Shown: one piece after another, positions 25,578-33,842 of the stretch
Numbering within the stretch: position 1 is the stretch's first letter
How the letters are laid out: every line of letters begins with the position of its first letter
DNA from: Arthrobacter alkaliphilus
Lineage (GTDB): Bacteria; Actinomycetota; Actinomycetes; Actinomycetales; Micrococcaceae
Direction: 5' to 3'
NCBI RefSeq assembly: GCF_021483235.1
Contig: NZ_JAKEEC010000002.1
Coordinates: 62,001-126,000, forward strand
Length of the DNA: 64,000 nucleotides
Made by a program: the position numbers and the translations under genes
Notes under the pieces: model-generated
What the model was told of the DNA's origin: nothing
What the model saw: the letters and a program-made list of their open reading frames with translations, nothing else
Databases searched by the model: none

Positions 25578-28500
25578 GTGCCAGAGCAGCCAAGCCACCG
25601 TCTACCCGAGGAATTTGGCGGAAACGAGTGGCTCGTTGACGAACTGTACGAGCGGTACCAGCAGGACAAGAATTCGGTCGACGCCAAGTGGTGGCCGCTC
25701 TTCGAGTCCTTCGACACCGCTGACGGCACTTCTTCCAACGGAACCTCAGCAGCCCCTGCCAACCCTCCCACTCGCGAAATTCCTGTCGTTGCACAGGCCG
25801 CCGCACCGGCAACGACGCCGGCCGCGCCCGTAGCCGCACCGGCAACTCCCCCCGCCGCCCCCGCACCTGCTCCGGCTGCTCCCGCGGCACCGGTCAAGAA
25901 GGCTCCGGCCACTGTCGCCAAGGACGGCGCGCAGAAGCCATCCGACGGCAGCCAGTCACAGCCGATCCCGGCACAGCTCCCCAAGAGCACCAAGGCTCCC
26001 ACTCCCCCGGAAGAGGACGTCGTCTCCGTCCTCCGTGGTCCGGCCAAGGCCATCGCCTCCAACATGGTCACAAGCCTTGAGGTCCCCACCGCCACGAGCG
26101 TCAGGGCCGTTCCCGCGAAACTCCTGATCGACAACCGCGTTGTCATCAACTCCAACCTTGCCCGTGCCCGCGGCGGCAAGGTCTCCTTCACCCACCTCAT
26201 CGGCTACGCGGTGGTCCGCGCACTGTCCCAGTTCCCGTCGATGAACGTGTACTACGACGAAGTGGATGGAAAGCCCGTCGCCGTGCAGCCCGCGCACGTG
26301 AACTTCGGCATTGCCATTGACATGCCCAAGCCTGACGGCACGCGCCTTCTGATGGTTCCCAACATCAAGAAGGCCGAAACCATGAACTTCGCGGAGTTCT
26401 GGCACACCTACGAAGACCTCATCAAGCGCGCACGCAACGGCAAGCTCACGGCGGACGACCACGCGGGCACCACCGTGTCGCTGACCAACCCGGGCGGCAT
26501 CGGTACCGTGCACTCGGTGCCCAGGCTCTCCAAGGGCCAGGCGGCCATCATCGGCGTCGGAGCCCTCGACTACCCTGCCGAGTGGCAAGGCGCGAGCGAG
26601 AAGATCATCGCCCAGAACGCCATCAGCAAGATCCTCACGCTGACGTCCACGTACGACCACCGCGTCATCCAGGGCGCCGGAAGCGGCGAGTTCCTCAAGC
26701 TCGTCCACCAGCTCCTCCTCGGCGCCCAGAACTTCTACGACGAGATTTTCGAAGCGCTGCGCATTCCCTACGAGCCCGTGCGTTGGAGCCCAGACCTCCA
26801 GGTGGACCCCGCCGACGAGATCAACAAGGTTGCCCGCATCCAGCAGTTGATCCACTCCTACCGGGTCCGCGGCCACCTCATGGCAGACACGAACCCGCTC
26901 GAGTACGTCCAGCGCAAGCACCCCGACCTCGACGTGCTGACGTACGGCCTCACCCTGTGGGACCTGGACCGTGAGTGGCCCACCGGCGGCTTCGGCGGCA
27001 AGCCAATGCTCAAGTTCCGCGACATCCTGGGCGTCCTCCGCGACGCCTACTGCCGGACCACGGGCATTGAGTACATGCACATCCAGGAGCCGGAAGAACG
27101 CAAGTGGTTCCAGGACCAGTTGGAGCACCCGTACTCCAAGCCGAGCCGTGAAGAGCAGCTGCGCATCGTTTCCAAGCTCAACGCAGCGGAGGCCTTCGAA
27201 ACCTTCCTCCAGACCAAGTTCGTGGGCCAGAAGCGCTTCTCCCTCGAAGGCGGGGAATCCCTGATTCCGCTGCTGGACACCATCATCTCCGACGCCGCCG
27301 ACGACGGACTCGACGAGGTCGCGATCGGCATGGCCCACCGTGGCCGCCTCAACGTGCTCACCAACATTGCGGGCAAGACGTACGCCCAGGTCTTCCGCGA
27401 GTTCGAAGGCACCCAGGACCCCCGCTCCGTGCAGGGCTCGGGCGACGTCAAGTACCACCTCGGCACTGAAGGCACCTTCACTTCGGACAACGGCAATGAG
27501 ACCAAGGTCTACCTCGCTGCCAACCCTTCCCACCTTGAAGCGGTTGACCCCGTGCTTGAAGGCATTGTCCGGGCCAAGCAGGACCGGCTGGACCAGGGCG
27601 AGGCTTTCCCCGTTTTGCCCATCATGGTCCATGGCGACGCCGCATTCGCCGGCCAGGGCGTGGTGGCGGAAACGCTCAACCTGTCCCAGCTGCGCGGCTA
27701 CCGCACCGGTGGAACCATCCACATCATCGTGAACAACCAGGTCGGCTTCACCACCGCGCCGTCGTCGTCGCGTTCCTCGACGTACTCCACCGACGTCGCC
27801 AAGATGATCCAGGCTCCGGTCTTCCATGTGAACGGCGACGACCCCGAGGCCGTGGTTCGCATCGCGCAGCTGGCCTACGAGTTCCGCCAGCGCTTCCACA
27901 AGGACGTCATCGTGGACATGGTCTGCTACCGCCGCCGCGGACACAACGAGGGCGACGACCCCTCGATGACCCAGCCGCTCATGTACAACCTCATCGAAGC
28001 CAAGCGTTCCGTCCGCAAGCTCTACACGGAATCCCTCATCGGACGTGGCGACATCACCGAAGACGAAGCGGAACAGCTGCTGCGCGACTACCAGGAACGC
28101 CTCGAGCGCGTCTTCGCGGAGACACACGCCGCGCAGACTTCGCCTATTCCGATCGTCACGGCGGACTCCGCTGCGGTCTCGGACATCGAGCGTCCCATCG
28201 CCCAGCAAGCGGACTTCGGCACCAACGCTCCCGCCACCACCGCCATTCCGGCCGAAATGCTGCAGAGAATCGGCCAGGCGCACTTGGACATTCCGGAAGG
28301 CTTCACGGTCCACTCCAAGCTCAAGCAGCTCCTCGAGAAGCGTGAGCAGATGTCCCGTGAGGGCGGCATCGACTGGGGCTTCGGCGAGATCGCGGCCTTT
28401 GGTTCGCTCGTCATGGAGGGCGTCCCCGTCCGCCTCGCCGGCCAGGATTCCCGGCGTGGCACGTTCGTCCAGCGTCACTCCGTTTTCCACGACCGCGCAA

Positions 28501-29390
28501 ACGGCCGCGAGTGGGTGCCGCTGGCCAACCTGAGCGAGGACCAGGCCAAGCTGTGGATCTACGACTCCTTGTTGTCCGAATACGCGGCCATGGGCTTCGA
28601 GTACGGCTACTCGGTGGAACGTCCGGACGCCTTGGTGCTTTGGGAGGCGCAGTTCGGTGACTTCGTCAATGGCGCACAGACCATCATCGACGAATTCATC
28701 TCCTCGGCCGAACAAAAGTGGGGCCAGCGTTCCTCGCTCGTGCTCATGCTGCCGCACGGCTACGAAGGCCAGGGACCGGACCACTCGTCCGCACGCATCG
28801 AGCGGTTCCTGCAGCTTTGCGCCGAAGACAACATGATCGTGGCGAACCCCACCACGGCCGCCTCGCACTTCCACTTGTTGCGCCGGCAAGCGTACAGCCG
28901 TCCGCGCAAGCCGCTCATCATCTTCACTCCGAAGCAGCTTTTGCGCCTCAAGGGTGCGGCTTCCGCGGTGGAGGACTTCACCACGGGCGGCTTCAAGCCG
29001 GTCATCGGCGAGCACGAGCCTCTTCAGGCAGAGGGCGTTGACCGCGTGATCCTGGTTTCCGGCCGCCTGTACTACGATCTCCTGTCGAGCCGCCAGAAGA
29101 CCGGCGACACCTCGACGGCGATCATCCGGCTGGAACAGCTGTACCCGCTGCCCCAGGCCCAGATCGAAGCGGAACTGGCCAAGTACCCGAACGCCGAAAT
29201 CGTCTGGGCGCAGGACGAACCCGCCAACCAGGGCCCGTGGCCGTTCATCGGCCTGAACCTGCCGCAGGCACTTGACCGCAAGATCCGGCTCGTTTCGCGT
29301 CCGGCATCGGCTTCCACGGCAGCCGGTTCCATGAAGCGCCACAGCGCCGAACAGGCCACCTTGCTCAAGCAGGCCTTCGAACGCAAGTAA
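25578..29390 (+). CDS. kgd: Multifunctional 2-oxoglutarate decarboxylase/dehydrogenase (Kgd, SucA-E2 fusion)
   Basis: A 1270-residue TCA-cycle enzyme of the actinobacterial fused type. Residues 1-40 are the E1 N-terminal helix (FGGNEWLVDELYERY), 50-150 an Ala/Pro-rich linker, and 155-390 an acyltransferase domain with DHR at 360-362. The thiamine-diphosphate E1 part follows (GMAHRGRLNVL, HGDAAFAGQGVVAETL, NNQVGFTT). It decarboxylates 2-oxoglutarate and, with a lipoyl E2 and E3, makes succinyl-CoA. The GTG start has GGAAGAGG about ten bases upstream. The lipoyl domain is absent, as usual for this group. Confidence 0.97.
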   Translation: MPEQPSHRLPEEFGGNEWLVDELYERYQQDKNSVDAKWWPLFESFDTADGTSSNGTSAAPANPPTREIPVVAQAAAPATTPAAPVAAPATPPAAPAPAPAAPAAPVKKAPATVAKDGAQKPSDGSQSQPIPAQLPKSTKAPTPPEEDVVSVLRGPAKAIASNMVTSLEVPTATSVRAVPAKLLIDNRVVINSNLARARGGKVSFTHLIGYAVVRALSQFPSMNVYYDEVDGKPVAVQPAHVNFGIAIDMPKPDGTRLLMVPNIKKAETMNFAEFWHTYEDLIKRARNGKLTADDHAGTTVSLTNPGGIGTVHSVPRLSKGQAAIIGVGALDYPAEWQGASEKIIAQNAISKILTLTSTYDHRVIQGAGSGEFLKLVHQLLLGAQNFYDEIFEALRIPYEPVRWSPDLQVDPADEINKVARIQQLIHSYRVRGHLMADTNPLEYVQRKHPDLDVLTYGLTLWDLDREWPTGGFGGKPMLKFRDILGVLRDAYCRTTGIEYMHIQEPEERKWFQDQLEHPYSKPSREEQLRIVSKLNAAEAFETFLQTKFVGQKRFSLEGGESLIPLLDTIISDAADDGLDEVAIGMAHRGRLNVLTNIAGKTYAQVFREFEGTQDPRSVQGSGDVKYHLGTEGTFTSDNGNETKVYLAANPSHLEAVDPVLEGIVRAKQDRLDQGEAFPVLPIMVHGDAAFAGQGVVAETLNLSQLRGYRTGGTIHIIVNNQVGFTTAPSSSRSSTYSTDVAKMIQAPVFHVNGDDPEAVVRIAQLAYEFRQRFHKDVIVDMVCYRRRGHNEGDDPSMTQPLMYNLIEAKRSVRKLYTESLIGRGDITEDEAEQLLRDYQERLERVFAETHAAQTSPIPIVTADSAAVSDIERPIAQQADFGTNAPATTAIPAEMLQRIGQAHLDIPEGFTVHSKLKQLLEKREQMSREGGIDWGFGEIAAFGSLVMEGVPVRLAGQDSRRGTFVQRHSVFHDRANGREWVPLANLSEDQAKLWIYDSLLSEYAAMGFEYGYSVERPDALVLWEAQFGDFVNGAQTIIDEFISSAEQKWGQRSSLVLMLPHGYEGQGPDHSSARIERFLQLCAEDNMIVANPTTAASHFHLLRRQAYSRPRKPLIIFTPKQLLRLKGAASAVEDFTTGGFKPVIGEHEPLQAEGVDRVILVSGRLYYDLLSSRQKTGDTSTAIIRLEQLYPLPQAQIEAELAKYPNAEIVWAQDEPANQGPWPFIGLNLPQALDRKIRLVSRPASASTAAGSMKRHSAEQATLLKQAFERK

Positions 29391-29405
29391 CCCCAAGAGT
29401 GAAGG

Positions 29406-29454
29406 CCGCCCGGCTGGAGGTTCAATACCCGCTTCCAGCCGGGCGGTTCTGTTT
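29406..29454 (+). terminator. Rho-independent terminator of kgd
   Basis: A perfect 13-bp stem CCGCCCGGCTGGA / TCCAGCCGGGCGG with a 15-nt loop, followed by TTCTGTTT, begins 16 bp after the kgd stop. Confidence 0.9.
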
Positions 29455-29532
29455 AATGGAACAAGTGCCCGGTGATCCAGCCGCCCGGCCGGGCACAGTG
29501 CAAGGACCGCAACGTTTGGTGAAGAGGTAACC

Positions 29533-30132
29533 GTGGAAGACAGGAAGCTGCGCATCGCAGCTGTTGGTGATGAACTACTCGCCGGGCTCGGTGATCCCAG
29601 GGCCTTGGGCTGGCTCGGGAGGGTCCTTGCGCGGACTCCCCAGGATTCCGTTCCCGTGGAGAGCTACTCTCTTCCCTGCCCCATGGAGGGCACGGAGGGT
29701 CTCGCCGCGCGCTGGCTCGACGAAGCCGGGAGGCGCTTCAGCGAGGTCCACGAAAACCGCCTCGTGATCGGTTTGTCCGGCCGCGACATAGAATTCGGTG
29801 TTTCCACGGCGCGCAGCCGCCTCAATCTTGCCAACATCCTCGATGCGGCGTCCCAAAGCAACATCGAAGTATTCGTCGTCGGTCCGCCGCCCACCCTGGA
29901 TCCTGCCAAAAACCGCCGGATAGCGGAACTCAACGCCGCATTTGCGGACGTCACCACCCGCCGCAACCACCATTACGTCGACACCTTCTCGCCATTGCTC
30001 AACCACGAGCAATGGCGCACCGACCTCGCTGCGAACGGCGGCACCCCGGGCCAGGCGGGCTACGGGCTCATGGCCTGGCTCGTTTTGCATCGTGGCTGGT
30101 TCCAGTGGCTGAGGATCGCCCAGCCGGAATAG
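29533..30132 (+). CDS. SGNH/GDSL-fold protein lacking the catalytic residues (probable pseudo-hydrolase)
   Basis: A 199-residue soluble protein with SGNH-hydrolase layout. Block I reads VGDELLAGLGD, so the nucleophile Ser of GDSL is Glu14. Block III reads GLSGRDI, with Arg84 in place of the Asn of GxND. Block V, normally DGxHP, reads NGGTP, so catalytic Asp and His are Asn168 and Thr171. Spacing and the VVGPPPTLD strand still fit the fold. It is therefore unlikely to be an esterase and may bind a ligand instead. GTG start with AAGAGG upstream. It follows kgd after its terminator. Confidence 0.8.
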   Translation: MEDRKLRIAAVGDELLAGLGDPRALGWLGRVLARTPQDSVPVESYSLPCPMEGTEGLAARWLDEAGRRFSEVHENRLVIGLSGRDIEFGVSTARSRLNLANILDAASQSNIEVFVVGPPPTLDPAKNRRIAELNAAFADVTTRRNHHYVDTFSPLLNHEQWRTDLAANGGTPGQAGYGLMAWLVLHRGWFQWLRIAQPE

Positions 30133-30187
30133 CCCGACTGGAGGGGCATCTCCCTCCCGTTTGCAGGACCTATTGCCAAGCCCAGGA

Positions 30188-30226
30188 TCGCGATATATCG
30201 TGAATCTAACGACGCGATATATCGCG
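30188..30226. promoter_or_regulatory. Two ATATATCG palindromes, candidate PadR operator
   Basis: TCGCGATATATCGTGA (30188-30203, one mismatch) and CGCGATATATCGCG (30213-30226, perfect) are centred 24 bp apart, just before the DUF4097-padR operon. They probably bind the PadR protein encoded by the second gene and include the promoter. Confidence 0.7.
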
Positions 30227-30253
30227 ACACCCGAGCGCAGTAATGGAGGGGCC

Positions 30254-31102
30254 ATGTCAGAAGAGAACTGGACCGTCACCGGTCCGCAGACCATCGACGT
30301 CGACGGCGTCCGCTCACTCAAGCTGGGCATCGTCAAAGGCCGTTTCGACGTCGTGACGCACGACGAAGCGACCACCAGGATCGAAGTCTCGGAGATCGGC
30401 GGCGACCCACTGAGCGTTAGCCTCGTTGACGGCCGGCTCGAGGTCCGCCACCAGTTGCACGGCGCCCAAGGGTGGTTCCGCAACCTCATGGGGACCGTCA
30501 ACAACACCAGTGCCAACACGATCGTCATCAGCATCGCGTTGCCTGCGGGCGTCGACGTCGAAGCAGGGACCGTGGGCGGCGACGGCATGGTATCGGGAGC
30601 CACCGGCCATATCCGCCTCAACACGGTGTCCGGGTCCGTCCTCGCGGACGGCACGCGGGGCGAGCTTCACGTCAACACCGTCAGCGGCGAGGTCATCGCC
30701 CGCAATCACGACGGCATCATGACCGCCAAAAGCGTCTCGGGCGAAGTCACGGCCTCGGGCCGTTTCCAGAACATCCGGGCCCATACAGTCAGCGGCGACC
30801 TCAGCTTCGACCTTCAGGGCTACACCCGGGACTTCGGAGCCAACTCCGTTTCAGGCGACCTCACCATCCGCCTGCCGCACGACGTGGGCGTGGACATCGT
30901 GGCCAAAACGGCCAGCGGCACCGTGATGATCGATGACCAGCTCTATGCCCAGTCGGGTGGAAGGGTCCAGACCATCGTCGGCCCCGACGAGCGGCTCATG
31001 GTCGCACGAACCAACTCCGTGTCGGGAAAGACGTTCATCATCCATGGCAGCGTGCCAACGCCCGGAACAGCGCACTCGGCACCCGGAGGGGAAGAAGCCT
31101 GA
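30254..31102 (+). CDS. DUF4097 family beta-helix-like protein
   Basis: A 282-residue protein made mostly of short beta repeats, with recurring TVSG/SVSG turns (LNTVSGSVLADGTRGELHVNT, AKSVSGEVTA, HTVSGDLSF, NSVSGDLTIRL), the mark of the DUF4097/DUF4098 putative-adhesin group. No signal peptide or membrane segment, so cytoplasmic. The ATG at 30254 has GGAGGGG upstream; an upstream in-frame start would lie inside the palindromic operator. It is translationally coupled (TGATG) to a PadR regulator gene, a pairing common in actinobacteria, often linked to envelope stress, but the role is unknown. Confidence 0.88.
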   Translation: MSEENWTVTGPQTIDVDGVRSLKLGIVKGRFDVVTHDEATTRIEVSEIGGDPLSVSLVDGRLEVRHQLHGAQGWFRNLMGTVNNTSANTIVISIALPAGVDVEAGTVGGDGMVSGATGHIRLNTVSGSVLADGTRGELHVNTVSGEVIARNHDGIMTAKSVSGEVTASGRFQNIRAHTVSGDLSFDLQGYTRDFGANSVSGDLTIRLPHDVGVDIVAKTASGTVMIDDQLYAQSGGRVQTIVGPDERLMVARTNSVSGKTFIIHGSVPTPGTAHSAPGGEEA

Positions 31103-31716
31103 TGCCACCCGTCTTTGCCCACGGAGCGCTCCGGCTTTATCTGCTGGCACTCCTGGAATCAGGTCCCAAGCACGGTTACGAACTCATCAAAGCCCTCGGC
31201 GACCGCTTCGGAGGAACCTACTCCCCCAGTGCCGGAACGATCTATCCGCGCCTGGGCAAACTGGAGGAAGAAGGGCTCGTCGCCACCAGCAGCGCCGGGC
31301 GCCGCACCAACTACTCCATCACCGCGGCCGGACTCGCCGAGCTCAACAGCAGGCGGCAGGAACTGGCCGACGTCGAGGACAACATCTCCGCTTCCGTGCG
31401 GCGGTTGGCCGACAATCTCCGCGACGACATCCGCAGCAACATGCGCGGCTTGCGGGCAGACCTGGCGGCGACAGCCGAAACCGCGCGGGCCAATGCGAAG
31501 TCCGCGGACTTCCAGTCGTGGGCCGGGAGCTACTCTCCTGAAGGGCACCGCATCCTGAAGGAAGCCGAAATGATGGTCCAGTCCTTCCGCGATGACATCC
31601 GCGTGGAGTTGCGGCAGCACGCCGGCTCCCGGACCCTGACACCCATGGCCCTTGAGACCGTGCGCACGGTCTTGGACCAGGCCAGGATCTCCATCCGGAA
31701 TTCCCTGCGGGGCTGA
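31102..31716 (+). CDS. PadR family transcriptional regulator
   Basis: A 204-residue repressor. Residues 1-85 form the PadR winged helix (ALRLYLLALLESGPKHGYELIKALGDRFGG, SAGTIYPRLGKLEEEGLV, GRRTNYSITAAGLAEL), and residues 90-204 are a long charged helical C-terminal domain for dimerisation, somewhat longer than the small PadR-s2 type. Its start overlaps the stop of the DUF4097 gene. It probably represses its own operon at the two palindromes upstream of 30254. The inducing signal is unknown. Confidence 0.93.
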   Translation: MPPVFAHGALRLYLLALLESGPKHGYELIKALGDRFGGTYSPSAGTIYPRLGKLEEEGLVATSSAGRRTNYSITAAGLAELNSRRQELADVEDNISASVRRLADNLRDDIRSNMRGLRADLAATAETARANAKSADFQSWAGSYSPEGHRILKEAEMMVQSFRDDIRVELRQHAGSRTLTPMALETVRTVLDQARISIRNSLRG

Positions 31717-31844
31717 GCCTCCGTTTCCCCGCGGCCGCGCCTCCGTTCCTGCGCGGCAGGACGGCACGGTTCGCGGCCTGGCCCCGTGATGTGGGAGACT
31801 GGAGGGCAGCTTTATTGAGTATCAAGAATCTAAGGAGGCCAGCT

Positions 31845-31919
31845 ATGAGCAAGCGTGCACGTAAGCGTCGTGACCGTAAGCGCGGCGGCGCAAACCACGG
31901 CAAGCGTCCCAACACCTAA
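31845..31919 (+). CDS. 50S ribosomal protein bL37
   Basis: A 24-residue, very basic peptide, MSKRARKRRDRKRGGANHGK followed by RPNT, matching the tiny actinobacterial large-subunit protein bL37 first seen in mycobacterial ribosome structures. The AAGGAGG ribosome-binding site six bases upstream is the best in this window, and a strong terminator follows, so this is a separate, highly expressed gene. It is easily missed because of its size. Confidence 0.9.
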   Translation: MSKRARKRRDRKRGGANHGKRPNT

Positions 31920-31950
31920 GCCAGCGGCTTAGCGTAAGACTTAATGCGGA

Positions 31951-31989
31951 GGGCCCCGGAAACCATCAGGTTTCCGGGGCCCTTGCCGT
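31951..31989 (+). terminator. Rho-independent terminator after bL37
   Basis: A perfect 14-bp stem GGGCCCCGGAAACC / GGTTTCCGGGGCCC with an ATCA loop and a short T-rich tail. It lies between bL37 and the convergent rsrA and may serve both. Confidence 0.92.
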
Positions 31990-31998
31990 TTGGGGATC

Positions 31999-32256
31999 TT
32001 AGGCGTCCACCGAGTTCATGGAGTGGATCCTGTCCAGGATCGAGTTTTTGAGATTCTCAGGAGCCGCTTCCGTGCAGGAGCGCTTGACCACGGTGCGGAT
32101 GACGCATTCAAGGTCATATTGCTCGGTGCATTCCGGGCACTCGTCCAGGTGCGTCTTGATCTCTGCGATGTCCTCGCGGGTCAAGGCACCATCGAGGTAC
32201 TCGTAAATACGTTGCATCCGAGCATCGTCGCAGTCGCCCAATCCTTGGCAGCTCAT
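31999..32256 (-). CDS. rsrA: Zinc-binding anti-sigma factor RsrA
   Basis: An 85-residue ZAS-family anti-sigma factor. The HxxxCxxC motif is HLDECPEC (His36, Cys40, Cys43), and Cys9 near the N-terminus completes the zinc and redox site as in Streptomyces RsrA. Disulfide stress expels zinc, releasing SigR. Its start overlaps the sigR stop by 4 bp (ATGA), so both proteins are made together. It controls the thiol-oxidative (mycothiol) stress response. Confidence 0.96.
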   Translation of the reverse strand: MSCQGLGDCDDARMQRIYEYLDGALTREDIAEIKTHLDECPECTEQYDLECVIRTVVKRSCTEAAPENLKNSILDRIHSMNSVDA

Positions 32257-33002
32257 TTCCTTTTCTCCTGTTTTTTGCTTGTGGCCGCGCCCACGGCCAA
32301 GGCCTTTTCTTCCGCGCCGGCACTGATTCCCCGTTCTGCGGCGTAGTCCGCCAGCAGATCGCGCAACATTTTCCTGCCGCGGTGAAGCCGGGACATGACC
32401 GTGCCGATCGGGGTATTCATGATGTCTGATATTTCCTTGTATGCGAAGCCTTCGACGTCAGCGAAGTACACCGCGAGCCGGAATTCCTCCGGAATGGACT
32501 GCAGGGCGCTCTTCACGTCCGAGTCCGGCAAATGATCCAGCGCCTCCGCCTCCGCAGATCGCAGCCCCGCCGAGGTGTGGGATTCCGCCCGTGCCAGCTG
32601 CCAGTCTTCGATCGAGTCCGAATTCGACTGCAGCGGTTCGCGCTGCCGCTTCCGGTAGAGGTTGATGTAGGTGTTGGTCAGGATGCGGTACAGCCACGCC
32701 TTGAGGTTGGTACCCGGCTTGTACTGGTGGAAGGCGGAAAAGGCCTTGGTGTAGGCCTCCTGGACCAAGTCCTCGGCGTCGGACGGATTCCTGGCCATGC
32801 GCATGGCGGCCGAATAGAGCTGGTCGACATACTGCATGGCGTCGCGTTCGAAGCGCGCCCTCCGCTGTTCGGGGGTCTCGTGTGCGAAGTCCACCGCAAC
32901 CTCGACGTCGGCCCCGACATTTGCGTCGCCGCCGGACGTTGTGTCCGTGACTTCGGTCGCTGCTTCGTACATGGCCGCTGCGGCCGGATCCATGGTGCTC
33001 AT
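32253..33002 (-). CDS. sigR: RNA polymerase sigma factor SigR (SigH type, ECF)
   Basis: An ECF sigma factor for thiol-oxidative stress. Region 2 spans about 60-130 ([61 protein letters not shown]) and region 4 about 165-225 ([30 protein letters not shown]). The start used is ATG at 33002 ([14 protein letters not shown], 249 residues). In-frame GTG at 33023 and TTG at 33092 could give longer forms, as with the unstable SigR' of Streptomyces. A GGAAT-N18-GTT promoter upstream suggests autoregulation. RsrA is its partner. Confidence 0.95.
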   Translation of the reverse strand: MSTMDPAAAAMYEAATEVTDTTSGGDANVGADVEVAVDFAHETPEQRRARFERDAMQYVDQLYSAAMRMARNPSDAEDLVQEAYTKAFSAFHQYKPGTNLKAWLYRILTNTYINLYRKRQREPLQSNSDSIEDWQLARAESHTSAGLRSAEAEALDHLPDSDVKSALQSIPEEFRLAVYFADVEGFAYKEISDIMNTPIGTVMSRLHRGRKMLRDLLADYAAERGISAGAEEKALAVGAATSKKQEKRK

Positions 33003-33183
33003 TGCATCCAAGTCTACTGTCACCCTCCGGGAGTCCACCGGCCGCTCACGAACAAGCGCCAAGTGTCCCTCACGGTCCTTAACCAAGGCCAAAAAACCAT
33101 CTCCACTCGAACGACATGACTAAACGCGGCGCACCACACGCACCGCAATCCCCGGTCCGGCCCAAACCGCACCTTCTTCTCAC

Positions 33184-33209
33184 AACGGCAAGCTCCGGGC
33201 AAATATTCC
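33184..33209 (-). promoter_or_regulatory. SigR-type promoter of sigR-rsrA
   Basis: On the minus strand GGAAT (33209-33205), exactly 18 bases, then GTT (33186-33184), the published SigR/SigH consensus GGAAT-N18-GTT. Transcription would begin near 33177, about 85 bp before the longest in-frame sigR start. Confidence 0.85.
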
Positions 33210-33320
33210 GCAAAGATGCAAGACTAGATCCGACTGCACCCGTGAACAACGCACCACTTGAATACAGCTTGAATGCAGCACCACCTGAACACCATGGCAA
33301 GCCATCCAGGAGGCAAAAAC

Positions 33321-33836
33321 ATGTCCCTCGTCCGTTTTCTCGCCAGGCCAATGTTGGCTTCCAGCTTTGTCATCGCAGGGCTGGACAAGCTCAAAAACGT
33401 TGATGACACCGCGACGCAGCTCTCCCCGTTGCTCCGCCGCGCTTCCGAGGCACTGCCTTTCCCGACGGACGAGAAGTCGCTTGCGAGAATCATCGGTGGT
33501 GCCCAGGTAGGCGCCGGCGCGTTGCTGGCCCTCGGCAAATGCTCCCGGTTCTCGGCTACGCTGCTAGCCGGCATCTCGGTCCTGAACACTTTTGTCGAGT
33601 GGCGTTCTTCCGACATCAGCACCAAGGAAGGCCGGCTCGCCCGCCGCGCCCGGTTGCTCAAGAACATTTCACTGACCGGCGGCGTATTCCTCGCCGCCGT
33701 CGACACCGCGGGCAAGCCGAGCCTGGCATGGCGTGCCGAACACCTCGCAATGGACGCCAAGAAGGCCACGGGCAAGCAGTTGAAGAAAACAGACCGGGCC
33801 GTCCGCAAGGCAGTCGACAAAACAGTTGGAGCATAA
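33321..33836 (+). CDS. DoxX family membrane protein
   Basis: A 171-residue protein with about four membrane segments. MSLVRFLARPMLASSFVIAGLDKLKN is a typical DoxX start, followed by GGAQVGAGALLALGKCSRFSATLLAGISVLN and LLKNISLTGGVFLAAVDTAG, and a long Lys-rich cytoplasmic tail (KKATGKQLKKTDRAVRKAVD). The ATG follows AGGAGG. In mycobacteria DoxX works with SodA and SseA in oxidant and thiol handling. It is divergent from sigR and 6 bp from aroA, so it probably leads that operon. Confidence 0.9.
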   Translation: MSLVRFLARPMLASSFVIAGLDKLKNVDDTATQLSPLLRRASEALPFPTDEKSLARIIGGAQVGAGALLALGKCSRFSATLLAGISVLNTFVEWRSSDISTKEGRLARRARLLKNISLTGGVFLAAVDTAGKPSLAWRAEHLAMDAKKATGKQLKKTDRAVRKAVDKTVGA

Positions 33837-33842
33837 GGAAGC

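Noticed and set aside
25956..29555. 1199-codon open frame on the minus strand opposite kgd
   Set aside because: Antisense of a well-conserved enzyme; no recognisable domain and no start signal.
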